A stretch of 64,000 bases of DNA from Paenibacillus illinoisensis NBRC 15959 (GCF_004000925.1 NZ_BIME01000013.1:62001-126000); one strand, 5' to 3'. Counted from the first letter of the stretch, positions 33,102 to 42,009 are shown. Numbers and translations are program-made. The notes: generated by a model from the sequence alone, not told the origin.

Positions 33102-34085
33102 ATGATTCAGCCTGCATCCGTTCACGCCTATCGTCATACTCCAAGGAGGCACTCCATCCAGTGGCATTCATTAATCCGTTCGGTATGGATTGGTGGTCTT
33201 GCCGCATACATCATCCATTTGAAGGAGATTGATTCTTTACATTATTATCTAGCACCTACGATGCAGCGTTTGCTGTTATGCTGTCCCATACCACTCCTGT
33301 TCATCGCGGTCATTATGGCTTGGCATGGACTGTTCGGTCATGGCCATGTCCATTGCGATTGTGAACATCCACCTCCGTCTGGAGGGCTTCGAAGCTTGGT
33401 GACGTACGGCTTAATCCTGTTTCCACTGCTACTCGGCTTTTTGCTGCCGGATCAGGCACTCGGCAGTTCCATGGCCAGTCAGAAAGGCATGTCGCTGTCT
33501 TACGCTCCTCCCGAAATCCGGCGTAAAGAACCTGCACCTGAGGAAGCTGCCAGCCTGAATATTCAAGATTTTGCCCAGAACCAATCATCTGCTGCATCTG
33601 GGTCAGCGAGTAAAGTCCAATTCATACCTCCTGATGAATACAGCCGTGAATTTGCTGAGCTAGCGGAAAAATTGATTGCAGAACCGGTCATCAAGGTTTA
33701 TCCTGAGATTTTTTCGGAAACGCTCGGAACCATTGACATGTTTCAACGACAATTTGCTGGGAAGCCGATCTCCCTTACGGGCTTTGTCTATCGGGATGAA
33801 AGTATGGATCATGAATCACATTTTGCACTTGGGCGGTTCCTCGTCATGTGCTGTCCAGCAGATGCAGCGCCATTTGGCGTAATGATCCACATCCCTGAAG
33901 CCGACAGCTTCCCTACCGACAGCTGGGTACAGATTGATGGCAGCATCGGTTCTGCGCAGGTGAATGGCAAAGATACCATTGAGATACGGGCAGCAAAAAT
34001 TACTGCTGTTTCCGAGCCATCCACGCCTTATATTTATACCAATGCAGATTCCGTAATGGCTTATGATAAACTCCAAGGGAAATGA
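33102..34085 (+). CDS. YcgQ-like (TIGR03943 family) partner of the permease
   Basis: A 327-residue protein. Two or three membrane segments lie in the first 120 residues, with a His/Cys-rich cytoplasmic stretch HGHVHCDCEH at 80-89. A Pro/Ala/Ser-rich linker follows, then a C-terminal extracytoplasmic domain (GFVYRDESMD, MCCPADAAPFG). This matches the family found constantly beside UPF0718 permeases, including B. subtilis YcgQ/YcgR. The start has GAGGTGATT, 42 bases after the permease. The His/Cys cluster suggests transient metal binding, which is inference. Confidence 0.87.
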   Translation: MIQPASVHAYRHTPRRHSIQWHSLIRSVWIGGLAAYIIHLKEIDSLHYYLAPTMQRLLLCCPIPLLFIAVIMAWHGLFGHGHVHCDCEHPPPSGGLRSLVTYGLILFPLLLGFLLPDQALGSSMASQKGMSLSYAPPEIRRKEPAPEEAASLNIQDFAQNQSSAASGSASKVQFIPPDEYSREFAELAEKLIAEPVIKVYPEIFSETLGTIDMFQRQFAGKPISLTGFVYRDESMDHESHFALGRFLVMCCPADAAPFGVMIHIPEADSFPTDSWVQIDGSIGSAQVNGKDTIEIRAAKITAVSEPSTPYIYTNADSVMAYDKLQGK

Positions 34086-34108
34086 AATTCTCAGATTCAT
34101 TGAACGAG

Positions 34109-34146
34109 AAAAACCCGAAGCCATGAATCCACGGCTTCGGGTTTTG
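34109..34146. terminator. Bidirectional terminator between the permease operon and pdp
   Basis: A perfect 12-base-pair stem AAACCCGAAGCC (34111-34122) / GGCTTCGGGTTT (34133-34144), with A on the left and T on the right, serves both converging transcripts. Confidence 0.85.
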
Positions 34147-34189
34147 CAATTCAAGTCCAAGATATATTGTACTCGGGGGCTCTGATTGA

Positions 34190-35491
34190 TTATTCTGTTA
34201 CAATATCATGAACGAGCACAGGGGCATCGGCGTGATCTGCGATGGTAATGTTCTCTTTGATCTTCGCGATCACGTCTGCCACATCCTCACGATTGGCATG
34301 GATCGTTACCAGCGATTCACCAGCTTTGACCTTGTCGCCAACTTTTTTGTTCAGCATCAAGCCTACAGCAAGATCAATCTCGGATTCTTTGGTAGCACGA
34401 CCTGCACCAAGCAGCATCGCAGCGGTTCCGATCTCATCCGCAACGATTCCAGCGACATAACCGTCCTGATCAGCTTCAACTTCGATCAGATATTTCGCCT
34501 GTGGCAAACGATCCGGATGGTCGACGACAGACGCATCGCCACCTTGGTTGGCCAGGAAATGCTTGAATTTCTCCAGTGCCTTCCCGTTCTGGATCACTTC
34601 TTTCAATTTCTCTTCCGCTTGTTCCAAGGAGTCTGCTTTGCCAGCAAGGAACACCATTTGACGTCCGAGTGCAAGACACAGTTCTTCCAGATCTTTTGGT
34701 CCTTTGCCCTGCAGCGTCAGAATCGCTTCTTTCACTTCAAGCGCGTTACCGATCGCAAAGCCCAGTGGTTGAGACATGTCGGAGATGACAGCCATCGTTT
34801 TGCGCCCTACATTGTTACCGATGCTGACCATGGCATGTGCCAGTTCTTTTGCATCTTCCGTCGTTTTCATAAATGCACCCGCACCCGTTTTTACATCCAG
34901 TACGATGGCATCAGCACCTGCAGCAATTTTCTTGCTCATGATGGAGCTGGCGATGAGCGGAATGGAGTTAACTGTTGCTGTTACGTCACGGAGTGCATAG
35001 AGCTTCTTGTCAGCTGGGGTAAGGTTACCACTCTGACCGATAACTGCTACCTTATGTTCATTTACGAGTCTAATAAATTCTTCCTTTTCCAGCTCAACGT
35101 GGAAACCGGCAACGGACTCCAGTTTGTCTGTCGTTCCGCCGGTATGACCCAGGCCGCGTCCGGACATTTTCGCTACAGGAACATCCAGTGCGGCAACGAG
35201 CGGTGCTAGTACCAATGTCGTTGTATCACCGACGCCTCCGGTGGAGTGCTTGTCTACTTTGATGCCTTCAATGGCGGATAGATCGATTGTTTCCCCTGAA
35301 TTAACCATCGACATCGTTAGATCCGCACGTTCCTTGTCCGTCATATCCTTGAAGAAAACGGCCATCGCCCAAGCGCTGACTTGATAATCCGGAATTTCTC
35401 CTTGGGTATAACCTTGAACAACAAAATCAATTTCAGCTGTTGTCAGTTCTTTTCCGTCACGTTTTTTGGCAATAATGTCTACCATTCTCAT
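34190..35491 (-). CDS. pdp: Pyrimidine-nucleoside phosphorylase
   Basis: A 433-residue phosphorylase cleaving thymidine and uridine to base and (deoxy)ribose 1-phosphate. The N-terminal MRMVDIIAKKRDGKEL, the phosphate-binding KHSTGGVGD and the AKMSGRGLGHTGGT segment are typical of the family. The start ATG at 35491 lies behind AAAGGAGAG; an upstream extension to 35548 lacks a ribosome binding site. Pdp is the last gene of the deoC-nupC-deoB-deoD-pdp operon, 313 bases after deoD, with a 25-base repeat pair in the gap. Confidence 0.95.
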   Translation of the reverse strand: MRMVDIIAKKRDGKELTTAEIDFVVQGYTQGEIPDYQVSAWAMAVFFKDMTDKERADLTMSMVNSGETIDLSAIEGIKVDKHSTGGVGDTTTLVLAPLVAALDVPVAKMSGRGLGHTGGTTDKLESVAGFHVELEKEEFIRLVNEHKVAVIGQSGNLTPADKKLYALRDVTATVNSIPLIASSIMSKKIAAGADAIVLDVKTGAGAFMKTTEDAKELAHAMVSIGNNVGRKTMAVISDMSQPLGFAIGNALEVKEAILTLQGKGPKDLEELCLALGRQMVFLAGKADSLEQAEEKLKEVIQNGKALEKFKHFLANQGGDASVVDHPDRLPQAKYLIEVEADQDGYVAGIVADEIGTAAMLLGAGRATKESEIDLAVGLMLNKKVGDKVKAGESLVTIHANREDVADVIAKIKENITIADHADAPVLVHDIVTE

Positions 35492-35612
35492 GATGATCTC
35501 TCCTTTGTTGTGGTGAGTGTTTACACGGTCACTCCGATGGCAGAACAACCTTCCGACCGCTGTTATCCCCAGATTTCTTGATTCCCTCCTTTAATGGGGG
35601 AAATCCGGTGAT

Positions 35613-35637
35613 AAAGGCGGACGCTTCGCTTCTTCAG
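35613..35637. repeat. 25-base direct repeat, copy 1
   Basis: AAAGGCGGACGCTTCGCTTC followed by TTCAG; the second copy (35705-35729) differs at one base. The core GCGnAcgcTTCGC can form a small hairpin. The 313-base gap between deoD and pdp contains no gene. Confidence 0.7.
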
Positions 35638-35704
35638 GTTTATTCTGCCCTCTCCGTTATCGTGTAAATTTGTATGTTATTGTGGTGGTAAAAAACTCGG
35701 AGAC

Positions 35705-35729
35705 AAAGGCGAACGCTTCGCTTCTTCAG
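35705..35729. repeat. 25-base direct repeat, copy 2
   Basis: AAAGGCGAACGCTTCGCTTC followed by TTCAG, 92 bases from copy 1. Its core GCGAAcgcTTCGC is a perfect five-base-pair hairpin. Possible dispersed intergenic repeat family or mRNA processing element. Confidence 0.7.
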
Positions 35730-35804
35730 AATTGATCCGTGTCCTTCACTACGTGCTAATAACAAAGTTTCAATTCAAATCAATTGCTTGGTTAATAATA
35801 AAAC

Positions 35805-36512
35805 CTACAGCGTGATTGCTGTTTCTAGTGCAACGACCATCATGTCATTGAATGTTTTTTGACGCTCCTCCGCAGAGGTTTCTTCACCTGTTAGCAAGTG
35901 GTCGCTTACTGTCAGAATAGTCAATGCATTAACGCCAAACTTCGCTGCGATCGTGTACAGTGCTGTCGTTTCCATTTCCACGCCCAATACGCCGTGCTGC
36001 ATCAATTTTTCAGTAACAGAACGGTCATCACGGTAGAACGAATCGGAACTGAATACGTTACCCACATGGATTTTCATGCCTTTTGCTGTCGCGCGGTCAT
36101 ACGCTTCTTTCAGCAAGGAGAACGTTGCGATTGGGGAGAAATCATACCCGCCAAACACAAGCTTGTTCATGCTGGAGTCTGTACAGGACGCTTGAGCTAA
36201 AACGACGTCACGAACACGCACGTGCTCCTGCATACCTCCACATGTTCCCACGCGAATGAGGTTTTTGACGCCATATTCGCTAATCAACTCATTGGCATAG
36301 ATGGCGAACGATGGAATTCCCATGCCTGAACCCTGCACCGAAATGCGTTTTCCTTGATATGTACCCGTAAAGCCCAGCATTCCGCGAACTTCGTTATAAC
36401 AAACGACATCTTCGAAATACGTATCCGCAATATATTTAGCGCGCAATGGATCTCCTGGCAAAAGGATCGTTTCTGCGATATCTCCGGGTTTGGCTCCAAT
36501 ATGTGTACTCAT
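35805..36512 (-). CDS. deoD: Purine-nucleoside phosphorylase DeoD
   Basis: A 235-residue hexameric-type purine nucleoside phosphorylase. It splits (deoxy)inosine and (deoxy)adenosine to base and sugar 1-phosphate. Diagnostic segments are GDIAETILLPGDPLRAKYIA near the N-terminus, RVGTCGG for phosphate binding, and GVEMETTALY near 178. Its (d)ribose 1-phosphate passes to deoB, upstream in the operon. The ATG at 36512 follows GGAGGAG. Confidence 0.96.
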   Translation of the reverse strand: MSTHIGAKPGDIAETILLPGDPLRAKYIADTYFEDVVCYNEVRGMLGFTGTYQGKRISVQGSGMGIPSFAIYANELISEYGVKNLIRVGTCGGMQEHVRVRDVVLAQASCTDSSMNKLVFGGYDFSPIATFSLLKEAYDRATAKGMKIHVGNVFSSDSFYRDDRSVTEKLMQHGVLGVEMETTALYTIAAKFGVNALTILTVSDHLLTGEETSAEERQKTFNDMMVVALETAITL

Positions 36513-36552
36513 GGTTAAATCTCCTCCAGTTTATCCATTAATATAGTGATGC

Positions 36553-36589
36553 CAGGTCCCGGGCAGCCTAAGCTGCTCCGGTGAACCTG
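36553..36589 (-). other. Intercistronic hairpin between deoB and deoD
   Basis: Nested arms CAGGT/ACCTG, CCGG/CCGG and CAGC/GCTG build a long interrupted stem around CTAA. No T run follows on the minus strand, so it is unlikely to be a strong terminator and may instead affect mRNA stability or processing. Confidence 0.45.
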
Positions 36590-36643
36590 TCCAATTTATT
36601 TTAAAATCAAATACTGTACCTGATTTCGGTAAACAACGGTAAC

Positions 36644-37822
36644 CTATTTCAAATCTTTCAGGAAGCTTGTACCATACTCCGGCAATTGAACACCGAAGTT
36701 ATCGGCTACCGTAGCACCAAGATCGGCAAATGTACTGCGCAGTTCAAGCTGCTTACCTTCAGTGAAGCGTGGGGAATACACAAGCAGTGGCACATACTCA
36801 CGTGTGTGGTCCGTACCACGATACGTTGGGTCGTTACCATGATCAGCTGTAATGATCAGCAGGTCATCGTTGGTCATTTTCCCAAAAATCTCTGGCAGAC
36901 GCGCATCGTAATCCTCAAGTGCTTGAGCATACCCTTGTGGATCACGGCGATGACCGAACAATGCGTCGAAGTCTACCAGGTTCAGGAAGCTAAGCCCGGT
37001 GAATTCTTCATCCATCGTCTCGGACAATTTGTCCATGCCATCCATGTTGGACACTGTACGGACAGATTTGGTCACCCCTTCACCATCATAGATGTCTGCG
37101 ATTTTACCAAGGGCAATGACATCAAATCCCCCGTCCTTAAGCTCATTCATCACCGTACGGCCGAATGGTTTGAGCGCATAATCGTGACGGTTCGCTGTAC
37201 GTTTGAAGTTACCTACTTCACCAACGAACGGACGAGCAATGATACGGCCCAGCATGTATGGGTCATCAAGCGTGATCTCCCGGCAGAATTCACAAATTTC
37301 GTACAGCTCTTTCAATGGCACCACATCTTCATGTGCTGCAATCTGCAGAACCGAATCAGCAGATGTATAGATGATGAGCGCTCCTGTTTTCACATGCTCT
37401 TCACCAAGCTCATCAATGATTTCCGTACCGCTTGCGGGTTTGTTCCCGATGACTTTACGGCCTGTCTTCTCTTCGATGCGCTGAATCAGCTCATCCGGGA
37501 AGCCATTCTCGAATACACGGAACGGCGTGTCAATATAGAGTCCCATGATCTCCCAATGGCCTGTCATTGTGTCTTTGCCTCGGGACGCTTCCTGCATTTT
37601 GGTATAATACGCTTTGGGTGCATCCGAGACAGGAATGCCCTCAATTTCTTTAATGTTGGACAGTCCGAGACTTGCCATATTCGGCATGTTCAAACCTCCG
37701 CGTTCACGTGCAATGTGACCAAACGTATCCACATCGTAGTCATCGAATTCTGCCGCATCCGGTGCTTCACCGATACCTACAGAATCCATAACGATCAGAT
37801 GTACTCTTTTGAATGTTGACAT
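36644..37822 (-). CDS. deoB: Phosphopentomutase
   Basis: A 392-residue alkaline-phosphatase-superfamily phosphopentomutase interconverting (deoxy)ribose 1- and 5-phosphate. Metal ligands are expected in MDSVGIGEAPDA (start), ADHGNDPTYRGTDHTRE near 330, and the nucleophile threonine in GKDTMTGHWE near 82-91. All are present. The gene lies 29 bases after nupC in the deo operon and feeds deoC with deoxyribose 5-phosphate. The ATG at 37822 follows GGAAGGAGTGCG. Confidence 0.96.
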   Translation of the reverse strand: MSTFKRVHLIVMDSVGIGEAPDAAEFDDYDVDTFGHIARERGGLNMPNMASLGLSNIKEIEGIPVSDAPKAYYTKMQEASRGKDTMTGHWEIMGLYIDTPFRVFENGFPDELIQRIEEKTGRKVIGNKPASGTEIIDELGEEHVKTGALIIYTSADSVLQIAAHEDVVPLKELYEICEFCREITLDDPYMLGRIIARPFVGEVGNFKRTANRHDYALKPFGRTVMNELKDGGFDVIALGKIADIYDGEGVTKSVRTVSNMDGMDKLSETMDEEFTGLSFLNLVDFDALFGHRRDPQGYAQALEDYDARLPEIFGKMTNDDLLIITADHGNDPTYRGTDHTREYVPLLVYSPRFTEGKQLELRSTFADLGATVADNFGVQLPEYGTSFLKDLK

Positions 37823-37851
37823 AACTTACGCACTCCTTCCAATTATCCGGC

Positions 37852-39042
37852 TTACAAGAACAGTCCGGCGATGATCGCAGACAGCACGCTGACAAGCGAT
37901 GCACCGTAAAGCAGCTTCAGACCGAAGCGGGCCACCACATTGCCCTGTTTCTCATGAAGTCCCTTGACCGCACCGGCAATGATACCGATGGAGGAGAAGT
38001 TGGCGAACGATACAAGGAAGACCGACACGATGCCTGTCGTACGGGCAGACAGTGCGGTTTGTTTGGTCAGATCCAGCATGGCGACGAATTCGTTCGACAC
38101 CATTTTGGTTGCCATAATACTTCCCGCCTGAATCGCTTCTTTCCAGGGAACGCCCATAATAAACGCAAAGGGTGCAAACACATAACCAAGCAGTTCCTGG
38201 AACGAAATGCCGAGAACAGCACTAAATATGCCGTTAATGAGCGCAATCAGGGCAACGAAACCGATGAGCATTGCTGCAACAACGATCGCCACTTTGAAAC
38301 CGTCCAGAATGTACTCACCCAGCATCTCGAAGAACGATTGTTTTTCCTCTTCCTGCACTTCCAATATATCTTCTTCCTCGGTTACCTTATAAGGATTCAC
38401 GATGGAAGCGATGATAAAACCGCCAAACAGGTTCAGCACAAGCGCTGTAACCACATATTTCGGATCAATCATGGACATATAGGCACCGACAATGGACATC
38501 GATACCGTGGACATGGCTGATGCACATAGTGTGTACAGCCGATGCTTCGGCAGCAAACCGATTTGTTTTTTTACGGAGATGAACACTTCAGATTGCCCCA
38601 GAATGGCGGAAGCAACCGCGTTATATGATTCCAGTTTGCCCATTCCGTTGATTTTGCTTAATACCAGACCAATATATTTTATAACAAAAGGTAAGATTCG
38701 GATATACTGCAATATACCAATCAGGGCAGAGATGACGACAATCGGCATCAACACCGTCAGGAAAAACGGGCCACTCCCGCCTTCTGCTCCAACGTTTACT
38801 AAACCGCCGAAGACAAAGGTAATTCCTTCGTTTGCATAGTCCAAAAGGTTTTTAAATATCGTGGAAAATCCGCCAATCAGCCATGTTCCCACATTGGTGT
38901 TCAGCAAAGCATAAGCGAGGATGATCTGTAAAACAATCATGACGGCCAGCGGCCGGTAGCGAATTTGCTTCTTGCCGTTACTTGCAATGTAAGCCAGTCC
39001 AAAAACAACAAGTAAACCAAGAATGGCAATCAGAAATTTCAT
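37852..39042 (-). CDS. nupC: Nucleoside transporter, NupC/CNT family
   Basis: A 396-residue concentrative nucleoside transporter with about 8-10 membrane helices. The family segments QSEVFISVKKQ and FVAMLDL lie in the middle, with ANFSSIGIIAG near the C-terminus. It probably imports pyrimidine and purine nucleosides with protons or sodium. The gene is the second of the deo operon, 185 bases after deoC, with a cre-like site in the gap. The ATG at 39042 follows AAAGGAGAG. Confidence 0.94.
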   Translation of the reverse strand: MKFLIAILGLLVVFGLAYIASNGKKQIRYRPLAVMIVLQIILAYALLNTNVGTWLIGGFSTIFKNLLDYANEGITFVFGGLVNVGAEGGSGPFFLTVLMPIVVISALIGILQYIRILPFVIKYIGLVLSKINGMGKLESYNAVASAILGQSEVFISVKKQIGLLPKHRLYTLCASAMSTVSMSIVGAYMSMIDPKYVVTALVLNLFGGFIIASIVNPYKVTEEEDILEVQEEEKQSFFEMLGEYILDGFKVAIVVAAMLIGFVALIALINGIFSAVLGISFQELLGYVFAPFAFIMGVPWKEAIQAGSIMATKMVSNEFVAMLDLTKQTALSARTTGIVSVFLVSFANFSSIGIIAGAVKGLHEKQGNVVARFGLKLLYGASLVSVLSAIIAGLFL

Positions 39043-39126
39043 ATAATCTCTCCTTTGAAGGTAGTTAAGCCAGATGTTGAATTCAGCTCAAAGGGCATAC
39101 AGTAAAATCAAGCTTTCAGAAAAATT

Positions 39127-39140
39127 ATGAAGCGCTTACA
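39127..39140 (-). promoter_or_regulatory. cre-like half-matching site between deoC and nupC
   Basis: On the minus strand TGTAAGCGCTTCAT matches the left half and core of the cre consensus but not the right end. It could bind CcpA weakly inside the deo operon. Confidence 0.35.
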
Positions 39141-39227
39141 AACTGTTCATTTGATAGAGGTTGAGAACCTGTTCCCCATCATCGGTGTACATACCGGTTT
39201 CTGGAGAACAGATCAACGACCTGGTTA

Positions 39228-39902
39228 TTAGTAAGAGGATGTAGATTGTCCGCCTTGCATGATTTTCACGCCGGAGCTTGCACCAATACGAGTTGCTCCT
39301 GCTTCAATCATTTTTTGCATGTCTTCCAGGCTGCGTACCCCGCCAGATGCTTTTACACCCATATCTGGTCCAACTGTGCGACGCATCAGGGCGATGTCTT
39401 CTGGCGTTGCCCCACCTGTAGAGAAACCTGTGGATGTTTTGACAAAATCAGCGCCTGCTCTAACAGCTGCTTGGCATGCACGTACTTTTTCTTCGTCTGT
39501 AAGCAGACACGTTTCGATGATGACTTTTACCAATGCTTTACCCGCTGCTGCTTCAACAACTGCACGAATATCCTGCTCCACATAGTCATCTTTTCCATCT
39601 TTTAAAGCACTGATGTTGATAACCATGTCTACTTCTGTAGCACCTTTAGCGATTGCATCTGTCGTTTCGAACGCTTTGGTCTCGGAAGTGGAAGCTCCTA
39701 GAGGGAATCCGATTACTGTACAGATATCCACGCCACTGCCTTGAAGCTGCTCTGCAGCATAAGAAACCCATCCCGGATTCACGCATACGGAAGCAAATTG
39801 GTACTGTTTCGCTTCTTCCGTCAATTGGTTGATTTCGCTTTGCGTTGCGTCCGCACGAAGCAAGGTATGATCGATCATTTTGGCTAATTGAGCTGTAGTC
39901 AA
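39228..39902 (-). CDS. deoC: Deoxyribose-phosphate aldolase
   Basis: A 224-residue class I aldolase splitting deoxyribose 5-phosphate into glyceraldehyde 3-phosphate and acetaldehyde. The Schiff-base lysine is in DFVKTSTGFS near 152-161, and another conserved lysine lies in VKVIIETC. DHTLL at the start and GVKASGGVR near 182-190 are typical. The gene leads the deo operon and is preceded by DeoR half-sites. The start ATG, not the longer upstream frame, lies behind GGGAGAG. Confidence 0.96.
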   Translation of the reverse strand: MTTAQLAKMIDHTLLRADATQSEINQLTEEAKQYQFASVCVNPGWVSYAAEQLQGSGVDICTVIGFPLGASTSETKAFETTDAIAKGATEVDMVINISALKDGKDDYVEQDIRAVVEAAAGKALVKVIIETCLLTDEEKVRACQAAVRAGADFVKTSTGFSTGGATPEDIALMRRTVGPDMGVKASGGVRSLEDMQKMIEAGATRIGASSGVKIMQGGQSTSSY

Positions 39903-39973
39903 TTGAATCTCTCCCTTATCTGAACTGTTTATTTATAGCCTTACACTAACATGAACATATGTAAAAATCAATA

Positions 39974-39997
39974 TGAACCTTTGTTCACTCTTGTTCA
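39974..39997 (-). promoter_or_regulatory. DeoR operator before deoC
   Basis: TGAAC-N4-GTTCA (39974-39987) is a perfect palindrome, and a third half-site GTTCA (39993-39997) follows ten bases on. A palindrome plus one direct half-site is the arrangement I recall for B. subtilis DeoR. A further TGAAC sits at 39952-39956. Confidence 0.65.
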
Positions 39998-40038
39998 CCC
40001 ACTATTATGAGCGAAACAATGCTTATAGCTTCTGCCCT

Positions 40039-40077
40039 AAAAAAGCAAAACATCCACCATTCTTCCGTGGCAGATGT
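40039..40077 (-). terminator. Terminator of deoR
   Basis: ACATCCAC (40050-40057) pairs with GTGG and ATGT (40067-40077) around a three-base bulge, followed on the minus strand by TTTTGCTTTTTT. It lies 14 bases after the deoR stop. Confidence 0.65.
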
Positions 40078-40091
40078 TGTCATCCTCAGAT

Positions 40092-41042
40092 TTAGAATCG
40101 AAGCAGAGCCTGCGCCGTGTACTGGTCTGTTACCAGAATGTTAGCATAGTGCCCTTTGAGCGCAGCGTGGATGGCTTCAATTTTGCGTTGACCACCGGCA
40201 ACAAGGATCGATTTCTCTTTGTTCCGTAATTCGGCCAGGTCAATCCCTACAGTTCTGCTGTTGATCTCTTCACTAATCAATTGACCCTCAGCATCAAAGA
40301 AACGTGAACAGATATCACCCGCACCCGAATTCATCAGCAATTGCTGTTCCTCTTCGTTGAAATAACCCAGCTTGAACAGGAGGGCATCCTCCTTCACCGT
40401 ACCCACAGTGAAGATGGCGATGTTGGCCTGCCTGCCGAGCTCTACGATGCGTCCGATGTGCCGGTCAGCTTCCACCATTTTCTTGACTTCAATATTGTCA
40501 AAAATAACAGGCAGGGGCAAGTACCGCGGAACGGTATGGAACGCTTCCGCGAACAAATGCACGATCTCCGCTGCATACGTGTTGACGTGGGAATGACTTA
40601 CGCCTCCCTTTAACTGAACGACTTCAACACCTTTAACCTGTTTGGCCCGAAGCTGTTTGGCCACCGCGTACATCGTTGTTCCCCATGTCACGCCAATAAT
40701 ATCTGCATCCTGTACGGTGTCCTGCAGATAGTCCGCAGCTCTTTTGCTGATATGCCTCTGTATCTCTACATCACTCTTCAATGGTGCAAAACAGACGAGT
40801 GCGGTATCCAGATTATATTTGGCTTTAAGTTCTCCGGCAATGATATCAATGTCCTCCAGCGGGTCCATAATTTCAATACGGACATAACCTCGGTCCTTGG
40901 CATACTGGAGCAACCTAGATACGGTTGGACGAGACACCCCCAGCCTAACGGCGATATCCTGCTGGCTGTAATCCGACTGATAATACAATTTGGCTGCTTC
41001 AATGCTTAATCGTTGTTTCTCCAGATCCATTCCCATTTGCAA
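40092..41042 (-). CDS. deoR: Deoxyribonucleoside regulator, SorC family
   Basis: A 316-residue SorC-type repressor. The N-terminal helix-turn-helix is YSQQDIAVRLGVSRPTVSRLL at about 26-46. The C-terminal sugar-phosphate-binding domain includes VTWGTTMYAVA near 120 and GDICSRFF near 246. B. subtilis DeoR of this type is inactivated by deoxyribose 5-phosphate. It is transcribed from its own promoter toward deoC, with its own terminator, leaving the deo operon separately controlled. Three nearby in-frame ATG codons make the exact start uncertain by a few residues. Confidence 0.92.
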   Translation of the reverse strand: MQMGMDLEKQRLSIEAAKLYYQSDYSQQDIAVRLGVSRPTVSRLLQYAKDRGYVRIEIMDPLEDIDIIAGELKAKYNLDTALVCFAPLKSDVEIQRHISKRAADYLQDTVQDADIIGVTWGTTMYAVAKQLRAKQVKGVEVVQLKGGVSHSHVNTYAAEIVHLFAEAFHTVPRYLPLPVIFDNIEVKKMVEADRHIGRIVELGRQANIAIFTVGTVKEDALLFKLGYFNEEEQQLLMNSGAGDICSRFFDAEGQLISEEINSRTVGIDLAELRNKEKSILVAGGQRKIEAIHAALKGHYANILVTDQYTAQALLRF

Positions 41043-41291
41043 TCATCTCACTCATCCATGGTATCGTTTGCAATTCTTGTTCCATACTGATTCATATTTT
41101 AATTCACTGCTAGTCCAGTTTATTATACATCATGAAGTACCAGGTCACTATTCCTTCTGTAGCTAATGACATATGAGAAGATTTGTGAAATCCAAGCATA
41201 AAAAGAACTCTTGGGTGAATACTACAGCGGTCACTTTATCGTTTGAGGAATTATGAATTCACCAAAATACATGACTGAGAGGAAGTATTCT

Positions 41292-41918
41292 ATGCCAACC
41301 CTACTGTATATTACTGCCCATCCACATGATCATGAGATCTCCTTCAGTATGGCCACTGGTCAAGCTTTTATAGATGCATACCGGGAAAGCAATCCATCGG
41401 ATGAGGTTGTCCATCTCGATCTGTATCGCTCCAACATCCCGCATATTGATGCCGATGTGTTCAGTGGTTGGGGTAAACTCCAATCCGGCAGTGAACTCAC
41501 TGCGGAAGAGCAATCCAAGGTAAGCCGTCTGAATGAGCTATCGGATCAGTTTGCATCAGCTGACAAGTATGTTTTTGTTACTCCGATGTGGAACTTCTCA
41601 TTTCCTCCAATCATGAAGGCGTACATTGACTCCATATGTGTGGCTGGCAAAACGTTCCGCTATACAGAGCAAGGTCCGATCGGACTTTTGACGAATAAAA
41701 AGGCACTGCATATTCAGGCCCGTGGCGGCATTTATTCCGAAGGTCCTGCAGCTCAAACGGAATCCGGGCATCGATATCTGAGCATCATCATGTCATTCCT
41801 GGGTGTACCCAAGCTGGATGGGATCTTCATTGAAGGTCACAACCAATTCAGAGAACGGGCGGATCAGATAAAACAGGATGCGATTGAACAGGCTCGAACT
41901 GCAGCGAAGCAGTTTTAA
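41292..41918 (+). CDS. azoR: FMN-dependent NADH azoreductase
   Basis: A 208-residue flavodoxin-fold quinone/azo reductase of the AzoR/AcpD family. The FMN-binding loop is SFSMATGQAF near 17-26; MWNFSFPPIMKAYID (97-111) and the RGGIYSEGPAA segment are conserved. It reduces quinones and azo dyes with NADH and protects against thiol stress. The chosen ATG at 41292 has GAGAGGA upstream; an in-frame start 13 residues earlier is unsupported. A strong terminator follows. Confidence 0.92.
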   Translation: MPTLLYITAHPHDHEISFSMATGQAFIDAYRESNPSDEVVHLDLYRSNIPHIDADVFSGWGKLQSGSELTAEEQSKVSRLNELSDQFASADKYVFVTPMWNFSFPPIMKAYIDSICVAGKTFRYTEQGPIGLLTNKKALHIQARGGIYSEGPAAQTESGHRYLSIIMSFLGVPKLDGIFIEGHNQFRERADQIKQDAIEQARTAAKQF

Positions 41919-41936
41919 TCATGAAATAAAAAAAGT

Positions 41937-41988
41937 AAAGCCCGCTATGCTCCCCTATAAGTATAAGGGTGACATAGCGGGCTTTTAT
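41937..41988. terminator. Terminator between azoR and the hypothetical gene
   Basis: A 13-base-pair stem AAAGCCCGCTATG/CATAGCGGGCTTT (41937-41949, 41973-41985) with an inner CCCTATA/TATAAGGG arm is followed by TTTTATA and preceded by an A run, so it serves both converging genes. Confidence 0.85.
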
Positions 41989-42009
41989 ATAATAGAGAAT
42001 GATATCTGA

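Noticed and set aside
34208..35209. 333-codon frame antisense to pdp
   Set aside because: The pdp sequence is unmistakable; the antisense product is Cys/Phe-rich and unlike any family.
36686..37819. 377-codon frame antisense to deoB
   Set aside because: It is fully antisense to a clear phosphopentomutase and encodes a Cys/His/Arg-rich sequence typical of a reverse-strand shadow.
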